Positions 1 through 7,049 of a stretch of 57,680 nt of DNA are shown piece by piece. The notes below the pieces were generated by a model. It was given only the letters and a program-made list of their open reading frames with translations. It was not told the origin of the DNA and searched no databases. Numbering within the stretch: the stretch's first letter is position 1; each line of letters begins with the position of its first letter. The stretch is from Bilamarchaeum sp040758595 (lineage in GTDB: Archaea > Micrarchaeota > Micrarchaeia > Anstonellales > Bilamarchaeaceae), in contig JBFLVJ010000010.1 in assembly GCA_040758595.1 (NCBI GenBank), positions 1 through 57,680 on the forward strand, read 5' to 3'. The position numbers were made by a program, and so were the translations under genes.

Positions 1-1
1 A

Positions 2-121
2 ATCAAGAAGCCCCTGTGGAACAGGTATTATCGCAATATCCATGCGGTTCAACAGTCTATCCGCAACTTTGTGAAGAAGGGTTTTGTGATGCCTAAAATG
101 TTCGCCTATTTATGTCCCTGA
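2..121 (+). CDS. 3' end of an unidentified protein, cut by the window edge
   Basis: Frame 2 is open from the edge to a TGA at 119-121 and encodes 39 residues of basic, aromatic-rich sequence (contains KPLWNRYYRNIHAV). I do not recognise it. The next start codon (112) lies inside its last codons, which would fit translational coupling. Frame 1 is also open for about 30 codons, so the reading frame is not certain. Confidence 0.2.
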   Translation: MKKPLWNRYYRNIHAVQQSIRNFVKKGFVMPKMFAYLCP

Positions 122-366
122 CTATAAAGCCACCGTCAATCTTTAAACATCGATCCCAGATCGATCCGCATATGAAAGCCAAACAATACCTTGATGGGAA
201 ATGTGATTATTGCGGTGCCAAAACCCTGCAAGACGAAGAGTTGGTCGGGGAAATCGTAGTCCTGAGAAGATACGTCGAAAGCTCTCCGTTCAACTTTATT
301 CTCGGCGAGTGGTGTTCTGAAAAATGTTATAATTACTCTATGAACGAAAAAATTACTTCTTCTTAG
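112..366 (+). CDS. small treble-clef zinc-finger protein
   Basis: An 84-residue protein with a CDYC pair near residue 31 and a second pair WCSEKC near residue 68, the spacing of a treble-clef zinc finger. Between them is a V-G-E-I segment. The convergent gene at 353-496 has the same plan (CAKC, V-I-G-E-V, FCSNEC), so the two look like homologues. A later ATG at 172 would still keep both Cys pairs. Binding partner and role are unknown; a zinc-stabilised fold is inferred from the four cysteines. Confidence 0.5.
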   Translation: MSLTIKPPSIFKHRSQIDPHMKAKQYLDGKCDYCGAKTLQDEELVGEIVVLRRYVESSPFNFILGEWCSEKCYNYSMNEKITSS

Positions 367-496
367 GTAGCGCCCTGGTCAATGCCTTCGAGCACTCGTT
401 GCTGCAGAAATAGAGCTGTATGTAGGTCTTCGCCCTGTTCATGCTGACTTCGCCTATGACTTTGTCTTTTCTGCACTTTGCGCAGTTGATTGTCAA
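353..496 (-). CDS. 47-residue treble-clef zinc-finger protein, TTG start
   Basis: Read on the minus strand: the protein begins MTINCAKCRKDKVIGEV, carries YFCSNECSKAL, and ends LPKKK. Four Cys in CxxC and CxxxC spacing suggest zinc binding. The frame has no ATG or GTG upstream of the first Cys pair. A TTG at 496 is preceded by GGTGA four bases earlier, which supports that start. It overlaps the end of the convergent zinc-finger gene at 112-366 by 14 bases and resembles it. Too short for routine gene callers; function unknown. Confidence 0.45.
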   Translation of the reverse strand: MTINCAKCRKDKVIGEVSMNRAKTYIQLYFCSNECSKALTRALPKKK

Positions 497-655
497 TTTG
501 TCACCGTCTATAACTACACCGTCTGACTATCACCCCTCCACTATTCCGCGACATCCGAAAAAGTACGTTTCCAAGCAAGCACACCCGAAATCCACTCCCG
601 TCCGTCTCGCTCCCCTGAAATCTCTTTTTTTAATCTTCCACAACAATAGTTCATC

Positions 656-1630
656 ATGGACGACATAGCGGCCCTCATCGAACAGCTCTATAGCCACGAC
701 CAGCAGTCCATCCGCGAGGCAGCCCAAAAACTCTCAGACATCGGAGAACAATCCGTCCATCCTTTGATAGAAGTCATAGAAAACACCGACTGGGCCGCTC
801 TGTCATGCCGTATCATGCGGGGCTGGGAACCAGGAGATTGGGATCACGCATCCGCCGCCATCTGGGCGCTAGGTGAGATAGGCGATCCGCAGGGCGCCCC
901 ATCATTGATAGAAGCATTGAAGCACGGGGATCTCATCCTGCGGAACTGCGCCCGCGATGCCATCTTCGCGATAGGCGATCCTGCGGTGCCTGCGCTGATG
1001 GAGGCTTTCAGGGGCGATGACATCCCTCTGGCGAACTCCGTCTATCTGTTGCTATATCCGATGAGGCCCTATCAAGCGATACCTGGCCTGCTGGAGATAC
1101 TGGAGCATGGCGGACCGAAGAAGGATGCCATCGCATTGCTCGCCCTGATGGACGACCCGCGCATCCTGCCTGCGTTGAGCGCCGCCTTGAGAGACAGCTC
1201 CTCGCTCGTCCGCAAGAAGGCCGCCGAAGTCCTCAGCAAAAGGACGGATGCCCTTCCGGAATTGATGGATGCCCTGAGGGATCCATTCATCGGCATACAG
1301 GATAGCACCATAGAGGGATTGGTCCAGATGGGCGCCCCTGCGGTCCCTGCCCTGATAGATGCCCTGGCGGATAAAGCCACAGGAGAGCGGGCCGCGGTCG
1401 TTCTTCACAGGATGGCCGACTCGGTCGATATCGATCTGCCGAAGGTCGCCGAATCGCTAAAATCCCGGAAAGATACGGAGTGGGCCGTTGACGCATACGT
1501 GAGGCTCGCCCGGGCAGAAGCCAAGAAAAGCCAGGGCGGCCTGATGCTCCCCGCAAGGATCAAGCCTCCGAAGAAACGTATGTTCTACCGGACCAGGAGG
1601 GCCGGCTTTAGCTATCGTCTAATCGGCTGA
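656..1630 (+). CDS. HEAT-repeat (PBS lyase-type) protein
   Basis: A 324-residue protein built of tandem two-helix repeats: ALGEIGDPQGAPSLIEAL, AIFAIGDPAVPALMEAF and similar units follow from about residue 15 to 265. These match HEAT-like repeats of the phycobilisome-lyase type. The repeats form a curved scaffold used for protein binding; no catalytic motif is visible. The last 40 residues are basic (KPPKKRMFYRTRR). A T-rich TATA-like element (624-633) lies about 26 nt before the ATG, consistent with a leaderless mRNA. No signal peptide, so probably cytoplasmic. Specific partner unknown. Confidence 0.8.
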   Translation: MDDIAALIEQLYSHDQQSIREAAQKLSDIGEQSVHPLIEVIENTDWAALSCRIMRGWEPGDWDHASAAIWALGEIGDPQGAPSLIEALKHGDLILRNCARDAIFAIGDPAVPALMEAFRGDDIPLANSVYLLLYPMRPYQAIPGLLEILEHGGPKKDAIALLALMDDPRILPALSAALRDSSSLVRKKAAEVLSKRTDALPELMDALRDPFIGIQDSTIEGLVQMGAPAVPALIDALADKATGERAAVVLHRMADSVDIDLPKVAESLKSRKDTEWAVDAYVRLARAEAKKSQGGLMLPARIKPPKKRMFYRTRRAGFSYRLIG

Positions 1631-1706
1631 TGATGTCCTCTAATCCGCGGAAATGGCCTTTGCTCTCGAATAAATACCGCTCGGGCAGACCCTATTCTAT
1701 GGGCAG

Positions 1707-1739
1707 TTTTATATATACGGCATATATACAGTATATATG
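1707..1739 (+). promoter_or_regulatory. TATA box and palindromic operator of the relBE-type pair
   Basis: A TATA-like run at 1707-1718 is followed by a perfect inverted repeat, CATATATAC-A-GTATATATG, at 1721-1739. The palindrome covers the predicted transcription start, and the antitoxin ATG is at 1747. This is where an autorepressing antitoxin would bind; the repression itself is inference. Confidence 0.6.
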
Positions 1740-1746
1740 TGATTAT

Positions 1747-1989
1747 ATGGGTGGCTATACGACGGTCTTGCTCCATAAGGAAACCAAAGAGCGATTGGAA
1801 GAGATGAAGGAGTATGCCAAGGAGAGCTATGACGAGGTCATCAACAAGCTCATCACCATCGTCAAACTCATGAAGGAAGAGGGGAAACTCAGCGACAAGA
1901 CCCTGGAAGATATCAAAGAAGCGAGAGAGCAGATTAAACAGGGCAAGGGCATGAGCACCAAGGAGCTCATGGCCAAGATGGGCATCTAG
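1747..1989 (+). CDS. antitoxin of a RelBE-type pair
   Basis: An 80-residue protein: MGGYTTVLLHKETKERLEEM starts like a ribbon-helix-helix DNA-binding domain, then a charged helical tail (residues 35-80) of the kind that wraps a toxin. The ATG at 1747 is chosen because the region upstream holds the TATA box and palindrome; a longer reading from 1630 would run through that promoter. The stop codon directly abuts the toxin ATG at 1990. Expected to neutralise the toxin and repress its own promoter (family knowledge). Confidence 0.75.
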   Translation: MGGYTTVLLHKETKERLEEMKEYAKESYDEVINKLITIVKLMKEEGKLSDKTLEDIKEAREQIKQGKGMSTKELMAKMGI

Positions 1990-2241
1990 ATGTATTCGGT
2001 CGTCTGGTCTCCCAAGGCCCAGGAAGGCCTTGCCGCCCTGCCCAAAGACATGGCGAAGCGCATAATCGACCGGGTGGAGCAGATAAAGCACACCCCATAC
2101 CATTTCGCCGAGCATCTGACCGATGTCAAGGCCTGGAAACTGCGGATAGGCGATTACCGGATAATCATGGACATCGATGAAAAAGAGAAATCGATCTCGA
2201 TTCTCAAGGTCGGGCATAGGAAGAACGTTTACAAGAAATAA
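1990..2241 (+). CDS. relE: RelE/ParE-family toxin
   Basis: An 83-residue protein with the RelE fold signature: MYSVVWSPKAQEGLAALP at the start, WKLRIGDYRIIMDID in the middle and a terminal ILKVGHRKNVYKK. The R-x-G-x-Y-R-I and V-G-H-R motifs are typical of ribosome-dependent mRNA interferases of this family. It starts at the base after the antitoxin stop. It appears intact, in contrast to the interrupted RelE-like gene at 32662. Whether it cleaves mRNA or acts like ParE on gyrase cannot be told from sequence alone. Confidence 0.85.
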   Translation: MYSVVWSPKAQEGLAALPKDMAKRIIDRVEQIKHTPYHFAEHLTDVKAWKLRIGDYRIIMDIDEKEKSISILKVGHRKNVYKK

Positions 2242-2268
2242 ATGCGGTCCCTGCAGACGGGCCGGAAC

Positions 2269-2688
2269 TCAAAGCTTCAGGTAATCCTTCACTTTCCCGA
2301 TGAATTCATCCGCGAATTCTATTATGCCTTTGGCATCCTCCTTTCCGACCTGGGTATCCAGACCATATGCTACGGAGTGCCTGAGCTTCCTATAGACGTC
2401 GAAAGCGTTTATCAGCCCCTCCCCGAAGTCCTTATGCTTCTCCTTCAGATAGGCGTATATGGCGAAATGCGAGCGTTCTGCTATCCCATCGACGAAGAGT
2501 ATGGCCCTCGCCGCATGGAACACAGAGCTGTAAGAGGCTATCACCGCAAGGTCGCTGATATCTATCTCCAGGTTCTTCCTGGCCTCGTGGAGGTATCTCC
2601 TGGCAACCTCTATCGATTTCTCGGCACGCTCCCTGGATGGTGCTATCTTTTTGAGATGCCCCTCCCTGAAAAGCTCATCCAGGCTCAT
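2269..2688 (-). CDS. HEPN-domain protein (toxin of an MNT/HEPN pair)
   Basis: A 139-residue, largely helical protein with KIAPSRERAEKSIEVARRYL near the start and VYRKLRHSVAYGLD near residue 110, the basic Arg/His motif region of HEPN domains. HEPN proteins paired with minimal nucleotidyltransferases act as RNases that the partner silences by AMPylation (family knowledge). Its ATG overlaps the stop of the upstream MNT gene (ATGA arrangement), so the two are translationally coupled. Confidence 0.75.
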   Translation of the reverse strand: MSLDELFREGHLKKIAPSRERAEKSIEVARRYLHEARKNLEIDISDLAVIASYSSVFHAARAILFVDGIAERSHFAIYAYLKEKHKDFGEGLINAFDVYRKLRHSVAYGLDTQVGKEDAKGIIEFADEFIGKVKDYLKL

Positions 2689-3230
2689 CCCACCACCAAT
2701 GGGGATCCGTGAAGCAGGACATGGTTGGACAGGACCTCAGTATAGAATCTCTCCTTTCTCATCCCCCTCCACTCCGCGATAGAGAATATCGTCAGCGTCA
2801 GCCCTTCCCCGAATCTCTTCCTCATCCTCTCAACTCCCTTCTCTAACTCCTTCTTGTCGGCGTTGGAGATGAGCAGGATGTCAACATCGCTTTTGGATAT
2901 GAACTCCCCGGAGGCCCGCGACCCATAGAGCGCAGCGGACTGGATTTCCCCGTTCTCCCAGCAGCCGCGGAACCCCATCAGGACATCCAGGAACCAGGCG
3001 GATTTCAAACGTCTAACAAACGGCTCATCGTTTCTCAGGGAATAGAACAACGCCCGCCCTTTCTCCTCGCTCCGCAGGATATGCTCTTTTTCAAGCTCCC
3101 TGCACATGCTGCTCGCCGATCCGGGGCTGATTTTAAGCTTCCTCGCCAGCTCCTTGACATAAAGCTCTTTTTCAGGCTCTTCGAAGAATCTCACGAGTAT
3201 CTTCCACTTGACGGTCTCATCGAATAACAT
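2685..3230 (-). CDS. winged-helix plus minimal nucleotidyltransferase (antitoxin of MNT/HEPN pair)
   Basis: 181 residues in two parts. Residues 1-75 form an ArsR/MarR-like winged helix (KELARKLKISPGSASSMCRE). Residues 95-181 are a nucleotidyltransferase with ALYGSRASGEF and the metal-binding SDVDILL (the GSx(8-10)DxD motif). The fused DNA-binding domain makes it a likely repressor of its own operon as well as the enzyme that modifies the HEPN partner. The TATA box lies inside a 12-bp inverted repeat directly upstream, and the transcript would be essentially leaderless. Confidence 0.8.
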   Translation of the reverse strand: MLFDETVKWKILVRFFEEPEKELYVKELARKLKISPGSASSMCRELEKEHILRSEEKGRALFYSLRNDEPFVRRLKSAWFLDVLMGFRGCWENGEIQSAALYGSRASGEFISKSDVDILLISNADKKELEKGVERMRKRFGEGLTLTIFSIAEWRGMRKERFYTEVLSNHVLLHGSPLVVG

Positions 3231-3238
3231 GGATATAT

Positions 3239-3272
3239 TGAACGATAGTTCATTATATAAAACTATCGTTCA
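3239..3272 (-). promoter_or_regulatory. operator: 12-bp inverted repeat enclosing the TATA box of the MNT/HEPN operon
   Basis: TGAACGATAGTT (3239-3250) and AACTATCGTTCA (3261-3272) are perfect inverted copies. The 10-base spacer CATTATATAA contains the minus-strand TATA box, about 26 nt before the ATG at 3230. A dimeric repressor bound here would cover the TATA box. The winged helix of the first gene is the obvious candidate (inference). A shorter GTTCA...TGAAC repeat follows at about 3268-3283. Confidence 0.65.
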
Positions 3273-3418
3273 GCATATTGAACCGTTTTGTTCAGTTTAT
3301 GGCGTCTGGCCACTGCTTTGCCCACTTCTTTCCCCAGCCTTAAAGCGTCCTCTTCAGTCAGTTCGCTATCCTTTGCGAATCTCTTCAATGCAGCTACCTT
3401 TCGTCTGTTTCCAGCCAT
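3263..3418 (-). CDS. 51-residue basic helical protein, possible orphan antitoxin fragment
   Basis: Begins MAGNRRKVAALKRFAKDS and continues LTEEDALRLGKEVGKAVA. The S-E-L-T-E-E-D-A-L-x-L-G pattern resembles the C-terminal part of VapB-like antitoxins, which is only a tentative link. The frame upstream is closed by two stops directly before the ATG. Its 3' end runs into the operator of the MNT/HEPN operon, so read-through would place it upstream in the same operon. No PIN toxin follows it. Confidence 0.4.
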   Translation of the reverse strand: MAGNRRKVAALKRFAKDSELTEEDALRLGKEVGKAVARRHKLNKTVQYAER

Positions 3419-3577
3419 TCATCAAACCCGTCTTCGTCTGATTATGGGTTTTCCCGCACCTTCGATATGTATGCCATACTGCACGAAGACTGTGGCTCTG
3501 CACAGTTTACGGATAGGGATCACATGTTCCACAGTCCCGTCGAAACCAGTTTAAACCTCCTCAGATATCCACTTAAG

Positions 3578-4246
3578 ATGTTCAAGGCAATCCTCTTCGA
3601 TTTAGACAACACTCTCATCAACTTCCTGGAATTCAAAGTAGAGACTGCAAAAGCAGCCGCAAAGGCCATGGTCCAGAACGGCCTCCCTGCGACGGAATCA
3701 GAGGCATATGGCAAAATCTTCACCATCTACGATGAGAAAGGCATAGAATACCAGAAGACCTTCCACGATGTCATCGCCCCATACGGCTTAGAAATAAACA
3801 AAGCAGAGCGCATCCAGCAGGCAGCCATTTTAGCATACCTCCAGAAGAAGTTCGAGGTCCTCCGCCCATACCCATCCGTGAAGCCCGTATTGGCCAAAAT
3901 CAGGCTCAAACACAAGCTGGCCATAGTCACGGACGCCCCGCGAAACAAGGCCTGGCAGAGGCTCATCCTAACCGGATTGGCGGACTATTTCGATTTGGTC
4001 ATCACCCATGACGACACATTATTCTTCAAGCCGAACCCGACCCCATTCAATTTGGCATTAAAGCAGCTCAACATGCTCCCGCCCGCCTGCCTGTTCGTGG
4101 GGGACAACCCGGACAGGGACATGAAAGGGGCGCAGCAGACCGGCATGGCCACCTGCCTTGCCAAATACGGCTGGCTGAACAAGAAATCGGACATAAAGCC
4201 TGATTACGAAATCGACAGCATAGAAGAGCTCCTCAAGGTGCTATGA
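3578..4246 (+). CDS. HAD-superfamily hydrolase (phosphatase)
   Basis: 222 residues with all four HAD motifs: FDLDNTL (nucleophile Asp8 and Asp10), IVTDAP (motif II), FFKPNP (motif III Lys) and FVGDNPDRDMKGA (motif IV acidic pair). A helical cap lies between motifs I and II. It is of the phosphoglycolate-phosphatase/haloacid-dehalogenase-like class; the substrate cannot be inferred. The ATG at 3578 is chosen because FKAILFDLDNTL is the normal N-terminus and a TTTAAA element lies about 25 nt upstream. It overlaps the next gene by four bases, suggesting an operon. Confidence 0.85.
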   Translation: MFKAILFDLDNTLINFLEFKVETAKAAAKAMVQNGLPATESEAYGKIFTIYDEKGIEYQKTFHDVIAPYGLEINKAERIQQAAILAYLQKKFEVLRPYPSVKPVLAKIRLKHKLAIVTDAPRNKAWQRLILTGLADYFDLVITHDDTLFFKPNPTPFNLALKQLNMLPPACLFVGDNPDRDMKGAQQTGMATCLAKYGWLNKKSDIKPDYEIDSIEELLKVL

Positions 4247-5628
4247 TGGAAATCACATGCTACGGCGGAATCAACGAGATCGGCGGAAACAAGTTCCTAA
4301 TCAAGGACAAAGACACGAAGATCTTCCTGGATTTCGGCCAGTCCTTCGGATTGCTCGACGATTACTTCGTGGACTGGCTCCAGCCCAGGGAGCGCTTCGG
4401 ATTACGAGACTACTTCGCTTTGGACCTGATGCCGAAAATCGAAGGGCTCTACAACGACAACGCGTTGAAGCCGACCGACATGAAACCGAAAGAGCCTGAT
4501 TTCGATGCCGTCTTCATCTCCCACGCCCACTACGACCATGTCGCCCATCTCAAGTACCTTCACGAGAAGATTCCCATCTACATGGGCGAGACCTGCAAAA
4601 CCATTTTAGAATCTCACATGCAGACCGCCGGCTCGTTCTTCTTCACAGAAGAGGGCTTCGAGCGCCCATACGCCAAGACATACGTCCCGCCCAACACGCT
4701 CAAGACATTCAGGACCGGAAACAAGATAACGCTCGGAACCCTCGAAATCGTCCCGGTCCACGTCGACCACTCGGTCCCGGGCGCATATGGCTTCATCATC
4801 CACGGCTCTGAAGGCTCCATAGCCTACACCGGCGACATAAGGAGGCACGGCAGCAAGCCCGAGCTCACGGACGATTTTATAGCTGCGGCCCGGGAAGCGG
4901 GATCGGACGCGTTATTGGTGGAGGGAACGCGGGTCGCTCCTGAAGAAAAAAGAAAAAACCACACCGAGCAGTCTGTCTACAGCAACGGCCTGGAAGTCGC
5001 GAATAGAGACCGCTTGATACTCGCGATGCGTTATCCCAAGGATCTGGACCGCTTCAGGACGTTCCATGACCTCGCCAAGGCCACAGGCAAGACGCTGGTC
5101 ACCACAGTCAAGACCGCCCATCTATTACTGACACTGAACAGCGACATCCACCTGGACACCCCACATCCCTTTGATGATCCGCACATCAAGGTATATGCCA
5201 GGGAGATGCTGAGGCCCAGGCCATACGAAGCGGAGATCCGCTCGAAATTCGAATGCGTCGGATTCGACTGGGTGAAAAAACATCAAAACAAAATCATCTG
5301 GGAGCTGGACTTCTCTCAATTACAGGAACTTATAGACGTCAAGCCCGAGCCGGGCGGTGCGTGCATCCACTCCATGAGCGAGCCGTTCGAAGAGGACCCG
5401 ATGTCACAGCTCCAGGACGAGATACTCCACAACTGGTTGAATAGATTCTCGATGGAGCACCACCAGCTCCACGCATCGGGTCACGCGTCCAAGGACGAAA
5501 TCTTCGAGATGTGCAAAACCATCTCCCCGAAGAAGATCATCCCGGTGCACACGCAATACGCTGAACTCTTCAAGGAGAGCGGGCTCCCCGTCTACCTGGC
5601 CGGGAAAGGCGAAGCGATGGAGCTCTGA
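4243..5628 (+). CDS. metallo-beta-lactamase-fold RNase J-like protein
   Basis: 461 residues. Contains GGINEIGGNKF at the start, the metal-binding SHAHYDHV (about residues 93-100), VDHSVPGAYGFII, the downstream metal site YTGDIRRHG, and the C-terminal HASGHASKDEI and IIPVHT motifs. This is the order seen in RNase J/beta-CASP ribonucleases, although the middle (residues 230-370) is divergent. Likely an exo- or endoribonuclease in RNA turnover. It may start at 4243 or 4246, overlapping the HAD stop (ATGATG). A related MBL phosphodiesterase is the main alternative. Confidence 0.75.
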   Translation: MMEITCYGGINEIGGNKFLIKDKDTKIFLDFGQSFGLLDDYFVDWLQPRERFGLRDYFALDLMPKIEGLYNDNALKPTDMKPKEPDFDAVFISHAHYDHVAHLKYLHEKIPIYMGETCKTILESHMQTAGSFFFTEEGFERPYAKTYVPPNTLKTFRTGNKITLGTLEIVPVHVDHSVPGAYGFIIHGSEGSIAYTGDIRRHGSKPELTDDFIAAAREAGSDALLVEGTRVAPEEKRKNHTEQSVYSNGLEVANRDRLILAMRYPKDLDRFRTFHDLAKATGKTLVTTVKTAHLLLTLNSDIHLDTPHPFDDPHIKVYAREMLRPRPYEAEIRSKFECVGFDWVKKHQNKIIWELDFSQLQELIDVKPEPGGACIHSMSEPFEEDPMSQLQDEILHNWLNRFSMEHHQLHASGHASKDEIFEMCKTISPKKIIPVHTQYAELFKESGLPVYLAGKGEAMEL

Positions 5629-5769
5629 TCATTTCAGATATCTCCCCGGATCCTCGTGGAACGCCTTCTTGCAGCCAGGGCTGCAGAAATAGTACGTCTT
5701 GCCCTTGTGTTCCTCCTTCTGCGATCTCTTCTCATCCACTTCCATCTTGCATACGGGGTCCCTTGCCAT
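5629..5769 (-). CDS. YHS-domain microprotein
   Basis: A 46-residue protein, MARDPVCKMEVDEKR then GKTYYFCSPGCKKAF and EDPGRYLK. This is a complete YHS domain: DPVCKM, YYFCS, CxxxF and DPxxYL are its signature. YHS domains bind metal ions, classically in metal-transport ATPases and monooxygenases. Here it stands alone. The ATG at 5769 is only about 50 bases from the divergent msrB start (5820), so the two share a short promoter region. Confidence 0.75.
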   Translation of the reverse strand: MARDPVCKMEVDEKRSQKEEHKGKTYYFCSPGCKKAFHEDPGRYLK

Positions 5770-5819
5770 GGGCCTACTCCGACCCGGACTTTTTTAATGC
5801 CCGCAGTATATCTCCACCT

Positions 5820-6179
5820 ATGGAAAAAAAGCTCACCAAAGAACAGTATCATATCCTCAGGGAGAGGGGCACCGAGCCTCCATTCACCGGCAAGCTCCTC
5901 CACAACAAGGGGGAGGGCACATACCACTGCGCCTCATGTGGCGCTTTGCTCTTCAAATCAGATGACAAGTTCGAGTCCAACACCGGCTGGCCCAGCTTCT
6001 CGTCTGCGACAGATAACGTCGGGACCCGGAACGACTCCTCCCACGGGATGGAGCGCACAGAAGTGTTCTGCAAGAAGTGCGGAGGCCACCTGGGCCATGT
6101 CTTCGACGACGGCCCGAAACCGACAGGCAAACGCTACTGCGTCAATTCCCTCTCATTGGAGTTCAAAGGTAGCGCTTGA
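5820..6179 (+). CDS. msrB: peptide methionine-(R)-S-oxide reductase
   Basis: 119 residues. Reduces the R epimer of methionine sulfoxide in proteins. Visible features are the structural zinc pairs C37-x2-C40 (CASC) and C84-x2-C87 (CKKC), the GWPSF substrate motif, GHLGHVFDDGPKPTG, and catalytic Cys107 in RYCVNS. The ATG at 5820 gives the usual N-terminus (EKKLTKEQYHILRERGTE). A T-rich element about 28 nt upstream could serve as promoter. Length is normal for single-domain MsrB. Confidence 0.95.
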   Translation: MEKKLTKEQYHILRERGTEPPFTGKLLHNKGEGTYHCASCGALLFKSDDKFESNTGWPSFSSATDNVGTRNDSSHGMERTEVFCKKCGGHLGHVFDDGPKPTGKRYCVNSLSLEFKGSA

Positions 6180-6404
6180 ATCTTTTGTCTGCCATCAGCG
6201 CGGCCATGAGGGCGTTATCCGGCGTCGGTGTGTATCCGACATCCACATCATCGCCTGTTCTCGTAGCCGTCCGCCACCAGGACCTCGTACATCCAGGGGC
6301 GCAACCCCCTGTTCTTTCCATCTATCCTACAGCCGCTCTCCCCGCGGGCCGCTGATATTGGCCATGGATTTCGCTAAGCGTCTGGTCACTCTCACCTCTG
6401 ACAT
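6163..6404 (-). pseudogene. small gene broken by two apparent frameshifts
   Basis: Three overlapping minus-strand frames read as one protein. From ATG 6404: MSEVRVTRRLAKSMANISGP, then a stop. In the next frame: RIDGKNRGLRPWMYEVLVAD and GYEN, then a stop. In the third frame: DDVDVGYTPTPDNALMAALM and ADKRFKRYL, ending at 6163. Joined, they give about 76 residues of convincing coding sequence. Two single-base frameshifts would restore it; these could be real decay or assembly errors. No family recognised. It overlaps the end of convergent msrB. Confidence 0.4.
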
Positions 6405-6440
6405 GGGATTGCTTTCTGTGGGATGGTTTTAAAAAAAAGC

Positions 6441-6995
6441 CTACTCCTGCTCTTTTCTGGCGCCGGGAGGCGTACGGTCCATCTCCTCGAGCTGCCTGGA
6501 GTAAGACAGGCTGCACTTGTCTATAGCCTTTTTCACGTTGCGGACGCTCTCGTCTATATCTCTCGAGAAGAAGATGTCTGCTATGCGGAAGATGGAGACC
6601 ACTGCGGTTGCCGTCATCGCGATCACCCTGAACGCATATGGCTGGCCACACTGCTCTGTGAGCAGCTTCCTGATGGTGTCCCCGAGCAGTACCATGGTGC
6701 CCACGACACCGATGAACTTGGCCATCTTGTTGGTGGCCCCAGAGCTTCCCTGGTAATCCCATACCTCGGGCTTCCTGCCAAGGTCGGTCGCTTCGCTGGT
6801 CATGTGCTCTCTGGTCTCCTTGCACTTGGCGACCCCCCATTCGAGCTTGTCCCGTTTTCCATGATCGGAGAGCTCGTGGTAGCCCCTGAACCGCTTCCTC
6901 AGGATCTTTAGCCTCCCGGCTGTGCCGTGGAGACCCATCGACTGGGCATTCACTTGGGCAGCGTACAGTCTCAGGCCATTGACAAGATATCCCAT
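6441..6995 (-). CDS. hypothetical membrane protein with two hydrophobic segments
   Basis: 184 residues. Hydrophobic stretches FIGVVGTMVLLGDTI (about residues 93-107) and VIAMTATAVVSIFRIADIFF (about 124-143) suggest a two-pass membrane protein. Flanks are basic and helical. The overall shape faintly recalls PEX11-like membrane-shaping proteins, but no sequence motif supports that. The 3' end is a charged tail (PPGARKEQE). It lies divergent from the CAP lipoprotein gene. Function unknown. Confidence 0.6.
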   Translation of the reverse strand: MGYLVNGLRLYAAQVNAQSMGLHGTAGRLKILRKRFRGYHELSDHGKRDKLEWGVAKCKETREHMTSEATDLGRKPEVWDYQGSSGATNKMAKFIGVVGTMVLLGDTIRKLLTEQCGQPYAFRVIAMTATAVVSIFRIADIFFSRDIDESVRNVKKAIDKCSLSYSRQLEEMDRTPPGARKEQE

Positions 6996-7049
6996 ATCAA
7001 TACACTATTTGCCCCAAAAGCAATTTAAACCCGAGGGGGATATCCCTGC

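Noticed and set aside
441..668. A 75-codon plus-strand frame upstream of the HEAT gene
   Set aside because: It runs through the HEAT promoter and opposite the small zinc-finger gene; composition is not protein-like.
3421..3577. Minus-strand frame reading TVEHVIPIRKLCRATVFVQY upstream of the 51-residue ORF
   Set aside because: No start codon in good context, overlaps the HAD promoter, and resembles nothing; possibly a remnant, too weak to list.
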